Assembly: GCA_902537845.1 (NCBI GenBank)
Contig: CACBDC010000003.1
Span: 1-64,000, forward strand
Direction of reading: 5' to 3'
From: an uncultured Pelagibacteraceae bacterium
GTDB lineage: Bacteria > Pseudomonadota > Alphaproteobacteria > Pelagibacterales > Pelagibacteraceae
DNA: 64,000 bases
The notes below the pieces were generated by a model. The model had not been told where the DNA came from, made no database searches, and was given only the letters and a program-made list of their open reading frames with translations. Numbering within the stretch: position 1 is the stretch's first letter; each line of letters begins with the position of its first letter. The translations under genes were made by a program, and so were the position numbers. Below are positions 37,703 to 46,758 of this stretch, one piece after another.

Positions 37703-39926
37703 AATTTTAAAAATATTAATAGCTTTTTCTATATTTGCATCAAGTGTTTCAGCTGAAATTGTTAATAAGATAGAAATAAATGGCAATAAAAGAATTTCTG
37801 ATGAAACAATTAAAGTTTACGGGGAAATTGAATTAAATAAAGATTTAACCGAAAGTGATTTAAATAAAATTTTAATCAATTTATATAAAACAGATTTTTT
37901 TGAAAATGTAGATGTAAAATTATCTGATAATATTCTTGTTGTGAACGTAAATGAATATCCGGTTGTAAATCAGCTTATAATTATCGGTGAAAAAAGTAAT
38001 AAATATAAAAAATTAATAAGAGAAACCTTAAAACTTAAAGAGAAAAGACCTTTTGTGAAATCTTTCTTAGCTCAAGATATCGAGATAATAAAGAAATTAT
38101 ATTCATCTGTTGGATACAATTCAAGTTCAGTAGAGGCTAAAGTAAAAAAAATTGATGAAGACAGTTTAGATATATTAATAGAAATTGAAAGAGGAGATAA
38201 AAGTAAAATTTCAACTATAAATTTTATTGGGAACAAGAATATTAGATCGAATAGATTGAGAGATATAATTGCGAGTGAAGAAGATAAGTTTTGGAAATTT
38301 CTTACAAATAATACAAATTTTAGTGAACGCTTAATAAACTTGGATCTTAGACTTCTAACTAACTATTATAAATCACTTGGATATTACGACATTAAAGTGA
38401 CATCTAACTCTGCAAACTTAAATAAGTCCGGGGAAATTGATTTAGTTTATTCAATAGATGAAGGTACTAGATATATTGTCAATAAAATTTCTACAAATGT
38501 AGATCCTGTTTTTGATAAGAAAGTTTTTTTCCGGCTTAACAAATTTTATGAAGATTATATTGGTCAATATTATTCTCCATTTAAAACAAAAAAATTGTTA
38601 GACGAATTAGATAAAATTATTAATGATAACAATCTCCAATTCGTAGAACATAATGTCGAAGAAACAATCGTAGGTGATAAGATAAACATTACTTTCAATG
38701 TATTCGAAGGAGAAAGAATTCTTGTTGAAAGAATAAATATAACAGGAAACCAAATTACAAATGAGGACGTGATTAGAGGAGAATTAATATTAGACGAAGG
38801 TGATCCCTTTACAAAATTAAGCTTAGATAAATCTATCGCAGAAATAAAAGCTCGTAGAATTTTTAGAGATGTAAAATATGAGGTAGCCGACGGAAGTAAA
38901 AAAAATCTTAAGGTTATTAATATTTCTGTTGAAGAACAACCAACTGGAGAAATTAGTGCTGGAGCAGGTGTGGGATCAAGCGGAGGCACATTAGCTTTTA
39001 ATATTCAAGAAAACAACTGGTTGGGAGAAGGAAAAATTGTTGGATTGGATTTAGAAATAGATGAAGAGTCTTTACAAGGTACATTGAGATATACAAATCC
39101 AAACTACGATTTCCTAGGTAACTCAATAAATTATTCAGTTTCAAGTCAAAAAAATGATAAACCTGATCAAGGTTATGAAAACTCAATAGTATCTGGAAAA
39201 ATCTCTACTTCATTCGAACAATATAGAAATATTATTGCCTCATTAGGTTTAAGCGCTAGCTATGACGACTTACAAACAACAAGCAACGCTAGTTCATCCC
39301 TAAAAAAACAAAGTGGTGAATTTAGTGAGATTGCAGGGATATACGGTTTTACTTTTGACAATAGAGATAGAGCTTTTATGCCCACTAGCGGTTCAATAAT
39401 CGATTTTGGTCAAACATTTCCTTTTTATGCTGATAAATCATTTATCTCTAACACCTTTTCAGCAAGCAAGTATAAAGAGCTTCCAAATGGTATCGTTAGC
39501 GCGAGTAAAATTTACTTGTCAGCTATTAATGGTTTAGGCGATGATGATGTAAGACTAAGTAAAAGAAAAGGATTAAGTGAGAGAAGGCTTAGAGGATTTG
39601 AAAAAAATAAAATAGGCCCTGTAGATGGTTCAGATCATGTGGGAGGCAATTATGCAGCAGCAATTAATTTTGAAGCAAATTTACCAGATGTTCTACCAGA
39701 GAATACAAATACTGATTTAAGTGTTTTCTTAGATTTTGGTAATGTATGGGGTGTTGATTATGACAGTTCAATTGAAACAAGTAATAAACTTAGATCATCA
39801 ACTGGTATTGCTGCAAATTGGATGTCACCAATTGGACCTTTATCTTTAGTTTTATCAAAAGACCTATCTAAAGCAGACACCGATAAAACAAGAAGTTTTA
39901 GTTTTAATTTAGGAACAACTTTTTAA
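37695..39926 (+). CDS. bamA: Outer membrane protein assembly factor BamA
   Basis: Core of the outer-membrane beta-barrel assembly machine. Its 743 residues begin with a signal peptide cleaved near SVSA/EI (about residue 21). Five POTRA repeats follow to about residue 410, each with the beta-alpha-alpha-beta-beta pattern (for example VNKIEINGNKRISDETI and VERINITGNQITNEDVI). The C-terminal barrel contains GFTFDNRDRAFMPTSGS and the LRGFEKNKIGP loop, related to the conserved VRGF of loop 6. It ends in phenylalanine. The downstream skp-lpxD-fabZ-lpxA order is classical. Confidence 0.96.
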   Translation: MGKILKILIAFSIFASSVSAEIVNKIEINGNKRISDETIKVYGEIELNKDLTESDLNKILINLYKTDFFENVDVKLSDNILVVNVNEYPVVNQLIIIGEKSNKYKKLIRETLKLKEKRPFVKSFLAQDIEIIKKLYSSVGYNSSSVEAKVKKIDEDSLDILIEIERGDKSKISTINFIGNKNIRSNRLRDIIASEEDKFWKFLTNNTNFSERLINLDLRLLTNYYKSLGYYDIKVTSNSANLNKSGEIDLVYSIDEGTRYIVNKISTNVDPVFDKKVFFRLNKFYEDYIGQYYSPFKTKKLLDELDKIINDNNLQFVEHNVEETIVGDKINITFNVFEGERILVERINITGNQITNEDVIRGELILDEGDPFTKLSLDKSIAEIKARRIFRDVKYEVADGSKKNLKVINISVEEQPTGEISAGAGVGSSGGTLAFNIQENNWLGEGKIVGLDLEIDEESLQGTLRYTNPNYDFLGNSINYSVSSQKNDKPDQGYENSIVSGKISTSFEQYRNIIASLGLSASYDDLQTTSNASSSLKKQSGEFSEIAGIYGFTFDNRDRAFMPTSGSIIDFGQTFPFYADKSFISNTFSASKYKELPNGIVSASKIYLSAINGLGDDDVRLSKRKGLSERRLRGFEKNKIGPVDGSDHVGGNYAAAINFEANLPDVLPENTNTDLSVFLDFGNVWGVDYDSSIETSNKLRSSTGIAANWMSPIGPLSLVLSKDLSKADTDKTRSFSFNLGTTF

Positions 39927-39927
39927 A

Positions 39928-40452
39928 ATGAAAAATTTAAATATAATCTTAATTATAATTTCTATTTTATTTTTTTTTACTCATAATTTAAAAGCGGAAG
40001 TTCCACACTTTTTAGATTTTAAATTAATTTTAAATCAAAGTGATGCAGGAAAAAAAGCTCAATTAGCTTTGAAATCAAAGCTAGAAAAAGGTATTAAAAG
40101 CATCAACAATAAACAAAAGAAGATCCAAGAAGAAGAGAAAAAGATAATTGAACAAAAGAAAATCATTGCTCCTGAAGAGTATAAAAAACAGGTAAGCGCA
40201 TTAAGATCAAAAGTCTCTGCCCTACAAAAGGAAAGAAGTTCCCTATTAGAAGATATTGCAAAAAAAAGAAGTAAAGCTAGAAAAGAGTTGTTAAAGAACT
40301 TAAATCCTATTGTTGAAAACTATATGAAGGAGAAAAAAATTAGGGTGGTGTTGGATAAAAAAAATATTTTGTTAGGTGACGAAAATTTAGACATAACAAA
40401 AGACATCATGTCGTTGCTTAATAAGAAATTAAAATCGCTAAATCTTAATTAA
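39928..40452 (+). CDS. OmpH/Skp-family periplasmic chaperone
   Basis: A 174-residue exported protein with a signal peptide of about 23 residues (hydrophobic IILIIISILFFFTHNLKA). A Lys/Glu-rich helical region at about 45-120 is predicted to form the coiled-coil tentacles of Skp. The family holds unfolded outer-membrane proteins for delivery to BamA. Sequence similarity in this family is weak, so the call relies on the signal peptide, the VDFKLILNQSDAGKKAQ-like opening (LDFKLILNQSDAGKKAQ) and the location right after bamA and before lpxD. Confidence 0.85.
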   Translation: MKNLNIILIIISILFFFTHNLKAEVPHFLDFKLILNQSDAGKKAQLALKSKLEKGIKSINNKQKKIQEEEKKIIEQKKIIAPEEYKKQVSALRSKVSALQKERSSLLEDIAKKRSKARKELLKNLNPIVENYMKEKKIRVVLDKKNILLGDENLDITKDIMSLLNKKLKSLNLN

Positions 40453-40458
40453 ATTTGA

Positions 40459-41424
40459 ATGAGTTCAAATTTTTTTTTACAAAAAAAAGTACAAGTAAAA
40501 GATATTTTTTCGAAATTTAATATTAAAAAAAATTTTAAAGTTCGAGATGTTAAAAGTCTTCATTTAGCAAAAAAAACTGATATTTCATTTTTTGACTCCA
40601 TAAAATACAAATCAGACGCTCTTTCTACTAAAGCAGGCATATGTATTACCACAAAAAAACTAGAGCCTTTTTTGCCACAACAAACTGAAAAAATTTTAGT
40701 CTCCAATGTCCTATTTGAATTAGCTAAAGTTTTAAAAATTATTTACCCAAATGCAGATATCGATTATCCAGATATGTCTCTAAATAAACCAAAAAAAACT
40801 AAGTTTAAAAATGTAAAATTTGGTAACAACGTTTTAATTGGTAAAAATGTAAAAATAGGTAAAAATTCAATTATCGGATCTAACTCTATTATTGAGCACG
40901 ATGTTTCTTTGGGAAACGATTGTATTATTGGATCCGGAAATATTATTAAGAATACTATGATTTGTAATAGAGTAGTAATTCAAGATAATTGTAAAATAGG
41001 ACAAAAAGGATTTGGATTTATACCATTGAAAGATAAAAACTTTAAATTTCCTCACATAGGCAAGGTAATAATCAATGACGACGTAGAAATAGCATCTTCT
41101 TGCACAATAGATCGTGGTTCAATAGACGATACAGTTATTGGTAAAAATACTTATTTAGATAATCAAGTACATATTGCTCATAATGTTAAAATTGGCTCTA
41201 ACTGCATGATTGCAGGACAGGTTGGTTTCGCTGGTAGTTCTAAAATTGGAAATAATGTTTCTATTGGAGGTCAAGCTGGTATCTCTGGTCATTTAAAAAT
41301 TGGCAATAACGTAAAAATTGGTGGTGGAAGTGGAGTGGTTAAAGATATTGAGGACAATCAAATTATAATGGGATATCCTGCAGTTTCGCTAAAAAATTTT
41401 TTAAAAAAAAATAAAGAAAAGTAA
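40459..41424 (+). CDS. lpxD: UDP-3-O-acylglucosamine N-acyltransferase
   Basis: Third step of lipid A synthesis, adding the second hydroxyacyl chain. Of 321 residues, the N-terminal uridine-binding domain (about 1-100) is followed by a left-handed beta helix made of hexapeptide repeats (for example FGNNVLIGKNVKIGKNSIIG). It includes the KIGQKGFGFIP segment, DRGSIDDTVIGKNTYLDN and the HIAHNVKIG stretch with the catalytic His. It is the first of three consecutive lipid A genes and shares one base with fabZ. Confidence 0.96.
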   Translation: MSSNFFLQKKVQVKDIFSKFNIKKNFKVRDVKSLHLAKKTDISFFDSIKYKSDALSTKAGICITTKKLEPFLPQQTEKILVSNVLFELAKVLKIIYPNADIDYPDMSLNKPKKTKFKNVKFGNNVLIGKNVKIGKNSIIGSNSIIEHDVSLGNDCIIGSGNIIKNTMICNRVVIQDNCKIGQKGFGFIPLKDKNFKFPHIGKVIINDDVEIASSCTIDRGSIDDTVIGKNTYLDNQVHIAHNVKIGSNCMIAGQVGFAGSSKIGNNVSIGGQAGISGHLKIGNNVKIGGGSGVVKDIEDNQIIMGYPAVSLKNFLKKNKEK

Positions 41425-41876
41425 TGAGTAAAACTGAACTTGATAAAAAAGCGATTGAAGCTTTATTACCTCATAGAGAGCCAATGCTGTTGATTGATAA
41501 GCTTACAAACATTGTACATTTAAAATCTGCTACTGCAATAATGTATGTAAAAAAAGATGGTTTTTATGTTCAAGGTCATTTCCCAGGACAACCTGTAATG
41601 CCAGGGGTATTAATCGTTGAAGCTTTTGGGCAAGCAGCGGCAGCGTTAACTGCTCATGGTATAGATCCCAAAGAATATGCTAACAAATTAGTTTATTTAA
41701 TGGGAGTAGATAAAGCTAGATTTAGAAATCCAGTTATTCCTGACTGTGAGCTTCATTTAGAAATAGAGGCAATTAGATCTCACGGAAGAGTTTGGAAATA
41801 TAAAGGCATCGCTAAAGTTGATGGGATGAGAATGGCAGACGCAGAGTGGTCAGCAACAATAGTAGATAGAAAATAA
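41424..41876 (+). CDS. fabZ: 3-hydroxyacyl-ACP dehydratase FabZ
   Basis: Hot-dog-fold enzyme of fatty acid synthesis that dehydrates 3-hydroxyacyl-ACP, competing with lipid A enzymes for the same pool. In 150 residues it has LLPHREPMLLIDKL at the N terminus and the active site GHFPGQPVMPGVLIVEA with His52 and Glu66. The remaining core is MGVDKARFRNPVIPDCEL. Its placement between lpxD and lpxA is conserved across proteobacteria. Confidence 0.97.
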   Translation: MSKTELDKKAIEALLPHREPMLLIDKLTNIVHLKSATAIMYVKKDGFYVQGHFPGQPVMPGVLIVEAFGQAAAALTAHGIDPKEYANKLVYLMGVDKARFRNPVIPDCELHLEIEAIRSHGRVWKYKGIAKVDGMRMADAEWSATIVDRK

Positions 41877-42715
41877 TGATACACAAATCAAGCGCAGTAG
41901 ATCCAAAAGCTAAAATTTCAAAAAATGTAAAGATTGGACCATTTTGTTATGTAGGTCCTAAAGTTCAATTAGAGGAAGACGTAGAATTGATTTCAAACGT
42001 TCACATAGAGGGCGATACAAAAATTGGTCAAAAAACAAAAATATTTCCTTTTGCTAGCATCGGAACAGCACCACAAGATTTAAAATATAAAGGTGAAGAT
42101 ACTAAATTAGTTATAGGAAAAAAAAACACGATAAGAGAATACGTTACTATTAACCCTGGAACTCAAACAGGTGGAGGATTAACTAAAATTGGAGATGGAT
42201 GTTTATTCATGATTTCATCCCATATAGCGCATGATTGTAATGTAGGAAATAATGTTATTATTGCAAATAACGTACCTTTAGGCGGGCATGTAGTTGTTGA
42301 AGATGAAGCTATAATTGGTGGCAATTCTGCAGTTCAACAATTTACACGAATTGGTAAGCTTGCAATGATTGGTGGTATGACAGGAGTCTTGAATGATGTA
42401 ATTCCTTATGGACTATCAATAGGAAATAGAAATTATTTAAAAGGACTGAATTTAATTGGACTAAAAAGAGCATTTTTAAAAACGAATGCCTTTGGCATTC
42501 GAGACGAAGGAGGTTCCGCTAATGAAAAGTATCATAGGGAAAATGTATTAGAGCTATCTAAGGCTTACAATGAAATATTTGCTTCAAAAAATCTTAGTGA
42601 CAACATAAAAAAAATGAACGGAGCATTTAAAAAAAATCCTCTGGTAAAAGATATAATTGATTTTATTGGAGATGACAAAAAAAGATCAATATGCACACCA
42701 TTTTCAAAAGAATAA
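41876..42715 (+). CDS. lpxA: UDP-N-acetylglucosamine acyltransferase
   Basis: First committed step of lipid A synthesis. The 279 residues form a beta helix of hexapeptide repeats from the N terminus, with PFCYVGPKVQLEEDV and IGTAPQDLKYKGEDTKL. The catalytic loop SSHIAHDCNVGNNVIIANN places the catalytic His at 119. A helical C-terminal domain with IGLKRAFLKTNAF and LSKAYNEIF follows. It shares one base with fabZ and ends just before lpxI. Confidence 0.97.
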   Translation: MIHKSSAVDPKAKISKNVKIGPFCYVGPKVQLEEDVELISNVHIEGDTKIGQKTKIFPFASIGTAPQDLKYKGEDTKLVIGKKNTIREYVTINPGTQTGGGLTKIGDGCLFMISSHIAHDCNVGNNVIIANNVPLGGHVVVEDEAIIGGNSAVQQFTRIGKLAMIGGMTGVLNDVIPYGLSIGNRNYLKGLNLIGLKRAFLKTNAFGIRDEGGSANEKYHRENVLELSKAYNEIFASKNLSDNIKKMNGAFKKNPLVKDIIDFIGDDKKRSICTPFSKE

Positions 42716-42716
42716 G

Positions 42717-43505
42717 ATGATCGGTCTTATATTTGGCGAAACCGATTTTCCAAAATATATATATCAAAAAATAAAAAAAAGAAAAAATTTTGTAATAATT
42801 GATTTAACAAAAAATAATTTTTTTAAAAAAAAACAAAAATCATTTTCTGTATCAATTGGCCAATTTGGAAAAATAATTAATATTTTAAAACAAAATAAAT
42901 GTAAAAAAGTTTTATTTGCTGGAAAAGTAAAAAAGCCAAATTTTTCAAAACTAAAATTAGATTTTAAAGGTATTTATTATATTTCTAGATTAATAAAAAA
43001 ATCAAAAAAAGGAGATGCAGCAATTATAAAAGAAATTATAAGTATTTTTAAAAAAGAGGGAATAACAACAATTGACTCGACAGCACTTACACCAGAAATT
43101 AATTTATCAAAAGGCAATTATTCAAAATTTAAACCAAATAAAAAAGATAAATTTGACATAAAAAAAGCATTGAATGTATTAAAAAAATTAAATCCGTATG
43201 ATCACACTCAAGGAGCAGTAAGTAGAGATGGTTTAGTAATTCTTGAAAAGAAAGAGGGTACAAAAAAAATGCTTCAAAAAATTCATAAAAAAAAGAATAT
43301 AAATAATGGAGTATTGGTAAAATTTCCTAAGAAAAAACAGGATCTAAGAGTTGATTTACCTACAGTTGGTTTTGATACTTTAAAACAGTGTAAAGCATCT
43401 GGTGTAAAAGGTATTGTTTTGAAACATAAAAAAAATATTTTTTTAGATAAAAAAAAATCAATTAGATATGCTAATAAAAATCAAATCTTTATACTAGTAA
43501 TATGA
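42717..43505 (+). CDS. lpxI: UDP-2,3-diacylglucosamine diphosphatase LpxI
   Basis: Makes lipid X by hydrolysing UDP-2,3-diacylglucosamine; in alphaproteobacteria LpxI replaces LpxH. From the ATG at 42717 it has 262 residues and begins IGLIFGETDFPKYI. The open frame extends 20 codons upstream into lpxA but those codons are not family-like. Conserved features are AGKVKKPNFSKLK, GDAAIIKEI, NPYDHTQGAVSRDGLVILE and KQDLRVDLPTVGFDTLK. The lysine content is very high. Confidence 0.92.
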   Translation: MIGLIFGETDFPKYIYQKIKKRKNFVIIDLTKNNFFKKKQKSFSVSIGQFGKIINILKQNKCKKVLFAGKVKKPNFSKLKLDFKGIYYISRLIKKSKKGDAAIIKEIISIFKKEGITTIDSTALTPEINLSKGNYSKFKPNKKDKFDIKKALNVLKKLNPYDHTQGAVSRDGLVILEKKEGTKKMLQKIHKKKNINNGVLVKFPKKKQDLRVDLPTVGFDTLKQCKASGVKGIVLKHKKNIFLDKKKSIRYANKNQIFILVI

Positions 43506-44575
43506 GAAAAATTATTTTTTTTAATTTAATTCTTTTTTTTCAATTTTTAAATCTTTCCGCAACTGAACCAAAATTAAATGAAATTATTAATGGATTAAAC
43601 AGTCCATGGAGTATTACTTTTATAAAAAAAAATCAATTATTAATTACTGAAAAATCTGGGAATTTAATTTTAGCTGATCTCAAAAATCAAAAATTAAAAA
43701 AGATTAATCATAATTTAAAAGTTTTAGTTGATGGCCAAGGTGGTTTACTAGAGGTGCTATATTCTGATAGCAAAGTTTATGTTTCTTACTCTGAAGACAG
43801 AGGAAATGGTAACTCAAGCACATCCGTCGCGGTTGCAAATTTTGATGAAAATATATTAAAATTTAAAAATATATTTAGAGCAGAACCTCCAATAAATTCA
43901 GGTTATCATTTTGGTTCAAGAATGGTGATAAAAGATAATTTTCTTTTTATTTCAGCTGGAGAAAGAGGCAAAGGAATGATTGCACAAGATCCAACTAAGC
44001 ATCCAGGAAGTATTATTAGGATACATTTAAATGGAAAAATTCCATCAGACAATCCAAAGTTTAAAGATAAAGATAAAGAAAATTGGTTGCCAGAAATATA
44101 CCAAATTGGAGTAAGAAATCCGCAGGGTATGGATTTATCTCCTTTTGATAACAAAATTTATTTAACAAACCATGGTGCTAAAGGAGGAGATTGGTTTGGT
44201 GAAGCAAAGTTTGGTGAAAATTATGGTTGGAAAATATTAGGTTGGGGAGGTACAAATTATTCAGGTACAAAAATTGGACCCAAATGGAAACCTGGTTTTA
44301 CAAAAGCGATAAAATACTGGGTTCCCTCAATAGCTGTTAGTTCAATGATTATATATAAAGGAATTGAATTTAGTGAATGGAACGGTGACGCTCTTATAAC
44401 TTCTTTAAAAGATCAATCTTTAAGAAAAATTAAATTTAAAAATGGAAATTTTTTAAGTGAGAAAATTATTTTTAAAAAATTAATAGGAAGAATAAGAGAT
44501 ATAGAAATCCAAGAAAATACTGGTAAAATTTATTTAGTTACTGATCAGGGCTCAATATGGAAACTTCAAAAGTGA
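43502..44575 (+). CDS. Exported PQQ-dependent sugar dehydrogenase-like protein
   Basis: A 357-residue protein with a signal peptide of about 20 residues, so it is probably periplasmic. It belongs to the soluble glucose/sorbosone dehydrogenase (GSDH, YliI-like) beta-propeller family. Visible marks are NGLNSPWSITFI, LLEVLYSDSKVYVSYS, GAGSRMV-like FGSRMVIK, QIGVRNPQGMDLSP and LTNHGAKGGDWFGE. Family members oxidise aldose sugars using pyrroloquinoline quinone, but many have unproven substrates and PQQ genes are not visible here. It overlaps lpxI by 4 bases and lpxB by 19, so it is co-transcribed with lipid A genes, which is unusual. Confidence 0.82.
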   Translation: MRKIIFFNLILFFQFLNLSATEPKLNEIINGLNSPWSITFIKKNQLLITEKSGNLILADLKNQKLKKINHNLKVLVDGQGGLLEVLYSDSKVYVSYSEDRGNGNSSTSVAVANFDENILKFKNIFRAEPPINSGYHFGSRMVIKDNFLFISAGERGKGMIAQDPTKHPGSIIRIHLNGKIPSDNPKFKDKDKENWLPEIYQIGVRNPQGMDLSPFDNKIYLTNHGAKGGDWFGEAKFGENYGWKILGWGGTNYSGTKIGPKWKPGFTKAIKYWVPSIAVSSMIIYKGIEFSEWNGDALITSLKDQSLRKIKFKNGNFLSEKIIFKKLIGRIRDIEIQENTGKIYLVTDQGSIWKLQK

Positions 44576-45702
44576 AAAAAATATTTATCTTAACAGGTGA
44601 AGCATCAGGAGATAAACTTGCTTCAAAAGTTATAGGCAATTTAAATAAATTGAACTCAAATATTGAATACTTATGCGTTGGAGGGGAAAATTTAAAAAAA
44701 TTGGGTATAAGATCTATTTATGATCTGAAAGAAATCACATATTTAGGATTTACTAATGTAATATTAAATATTTTTAAAATTAAAAAAAAAATTAATGAAA
44801 CAGTAAGGGCCATAGAGAATTTTAAACCAGATATTCTGTTTACTGTCGATAGTCCTGATTTTACCTTTAGAGTGGCAGAGAAAATAAAGTTAAATAACCC
44901 TAAAATTAAAACTATTCATTATGTAGCTCCTCAAGTATGGGTTTGGCGAGAGGGAAGAGTTAAGAAAATTAAAAAATTTATTGACCATATTCTTTTATTA
45001 TTCAATTTTGAAAAAATTTATTTTGAAAAAGAAAATATGAGTCACGAGTTTGTTGGTCACCCGTTACTTGACCCAACAGCTGAAAGCGCAATCGATATCA
45101 ATCAAATATTGGAAAAAAATAAAGCATTGATCTCTATTTTTTCAGGAAGCAGAAAGTCTGAAATAGATATCTTAACACCAATTTTGTTAAATTTTATTAA
45201 AATTATGAATAAAAAGTATAGTGATTTTCATTATGTTTTTCATTCAACAAAAGAATATTCAAATTTAATTCAATCATACATAAAAAAATATGATTTAAAT
45301 AATTGCGAAGTTATAAGTGATGCTAAAATTAAAAATCATATATTAAAAAAATCTATATTTGCAGTCTCTAAATCAGGAACAGTATCAATAGAAATATGTA
45401 ACGCTAAGATACCTTCAATTATTTTATATAAAATGGGATTAATTAATTTTTTAATCGTAAAAATATTAGTGAAAACTAAATTTGCAAATATCATTAATAT
45501 TGCAGCTAAAGAAGAAATTATACCAGAGTTACTACAATCTAAATGCAATCCAAAAAATATTTTCGCTACCGTTTCTAATTATTTAGATAATCCAAAAAAA
45601 ATGGATGAGCAAATTTCTAAAACTCAGATAATTTTAAAAAAATTTAAAACTAATAATTCATCTTCAAATCTAGCAGCGAATGCTTTAAATAAATATTTAT
45701 GA
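44557..45702 (+). CDS. lpxB: Lipid-A-disaccharide synthase
   Basis: Glycosyltransferase family 19 enzyme joining lipid X and UDP-diacylglucosamine into the lipid A disaccharide. In 381 residues it shows ILTGEASGDKLASKVI at the N terminus, VGGENLKKLGI and TVDSPDFTFRVAEK. HYVAPQVWVWREGRVKKI, FVGHPLLDP and SKSGTVSIEI follow. The start may be the ATG at 44557 or a GTG at 44572, which would give 376 residues; both lie inside the end of the PQQ-type gene. It is followed by the deacetylase gene with a 4-base overlap. Confidence 0.96.
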   Translation: METSKVKKIFILTGEASGDKLASKVIGNLNKLNSNIEYLCVGGENLKKLGIRSIYDLKEITYLGFTNVILNIFKIKKKINETVRAIENFKPDILFTVDSPDFTFRVAEKIKLNNPKIKTIHYVAPQVWVWREGRVKKIKKFIDHILLLFNFEKIYFEKENMSHEFVGHPLLDPTAESAIDINQILEKNKALISIFSGSRKSEIDILTPILLNFIKIMNKKYSDFHYVFHSTKEYSNLIQSYIKKYDLNNCEVISDAKIKNHILKKSIFAVSKSGTVSIEICNAKIPSIILYKMGLINFLIVKILVKTKFANIINIAAKEEIIPELLQSKCNPKNIFATVSNYLDNPKKMDEQISKTQIILKKFKTNNSSSNLAANALNKYL

Positions 45703-46628
45703 TCATTTATACGCATAATGATTGTTTAAAAAAATTTAACGGTCATGGACACCCTGAAAGAAAAGAAAGATTAGATAGTATTATAGACTCAATAAAATCA
45801 TCTGATTTGAAAGTAAAGTTTAGAGAGGCACCTTTAGTTGATTTAGAAATTGTATCATTAGTACATCCAAAAAAACATATAGAACAAATTTTCTCAAATA
45901 TTCCTAAGCAAGGTATCGTTGGCGTAGAGAAAGAACCATACGCCGACACTATACTCTGTCCTAATAGCAAAAATGCAATTTTAAGATCATGTGGAGCTGG
46001 CATAGCTGCAGTTAATGATCTTATGAAAAAAAATGAGAGAGTATTTTGTGCAGTTAGACCTCCAGGCCATCATGCAGAAACTATAAGAGCTTACGGATTT
46101 TGTTTTATTAATAATGTTGCTGTAGCAGCTAGATATTTACAAAGACATTACAAAATAAATAAAGTTGCGATAATTGATTTTGATGTTCACCATGGCAATG
46201 GAACTCAAGAAATTTTTTATAAAGATCAATCTGTCGCCTATGGTTCATCTCATGAATTTCCTTTATTTCCAGGAACCGGAGCAGAAAATGAAACTGGAGT
46301 CGGAAATATTTTTAATGCAATTTTAAAAACTGGGACTACAAGTAAAGAATTTATAGGAATATTTGATCAAAAAGTTCTTAAACCTATAGATAAATTTAAA
46401 CCAGAAGTAATTTTAATTTCTGCAGGTTTTGACGCTCATAAACGGGATCCTTTAGCTAATATTAATTTAGAGTCAGATGATTTTTTTAAAATCACTAAAA
46501 ATATTGTCGAAATTGCCAATATTCACTCAAAAGGTAGAGTGATTTCTTTTCTTGAAGGTGGATACGATTTACAGGCTTTATCTGAAAGTATTTTAGAACA
46601 CTTAAACGCTTTAAAAACCCATATTTGA
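45699..46628 (+). CDS. Histone deacetylase family (class II-like) amidohydrolase
   Basis: A 309-residue zinc amidohydrolase of the HDAC/AcuC/acetylpolyamine family. The active site is complete: tandem His124-His125 in RPPGHHAE, zinc ligands Asp162 and His164 in DFDVHHGNGTQ and Asp245 in SAGFDAH. The late EGGYDLQAL carries the Tyr. In bacteria these enzymes deacetylate acetyl-CoA synthetase, polyamines or other small amides, and the substrate here is unknown. It ends the envelope operon with a 4-base overlap with lpxB. Its 3' end overlaps a small gene on the other strand by 18 bases. Confidence 0.92.
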   Translation: MIIYTHNDCLKKFNGHGHPERKERLDSIIDSIKSSDLKVKFREAPLVDLEIVSLVHPKKHIEQIFSNIPKQGIVGVEKEPYADTILCPNSKNAILRSCGAGIAAVNDLMKKNERVFCAVRPPGHHAETIRAYGFCFINNVAVAARYLQRHYKINKVAIIDFDVHHGNGTQEIFYKDQSVAYGSSHEFPLFPGTGAENETGVGNIFNAILKTGTTSKEFIGIFDQKVLKPIDKFKPEVILISAGFDAHKRDPLANINLESDDFFKITKNIVEIANIHSKGRVISFLEGGYDLQALSESILEHLNALKTHI

Positions 46629-46733
46629 CCAGTTATCAGGATCATTAAATTTTTTGATTTCTTTTTCAGTTACTGGTCTAAAAAGATAATAGGCAATATA
46701 TATAGTAAGAAAAAACAAAAAAATTGTTTTCAT
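46611..46733 (-). CDS. Small single-span membrane protein (40 residues)
   Basis: An ORF of 40 residues fills the gap between the deacetylase and msrB on the minus strand. It starts with ATG at 46733 and stops with TAA at 46611. It begins MKTIFLFFLTIYIAYYLF, a clear membrane or signal-anchor segment, followed by a polar tail with RPVTEKEIKKFNDPDNW and a final GF. Start, hydrophobic segment, charged tail and good fit to the gap suggest a real gene rather than chance. There is no obvious ribosome-binding site, and no family is recognised. It could be an inner-membrane microprotein. Confidence 0.5.
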   Translation of the reverse strand: MKTIFLFFLTIYIAYYLFRPVTEKEIKKFNDPDNWSNMGF

Positions 46734-46758
46734 ATTTTTAATATATTAAACTAATTTG

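Noticed and set aside
42657..42716. Upstream part of the lpxI open frame
   Set aside because: These codons are lpxA in another frame, and the ATG at 42717 gives the normal LpxI N terminus.
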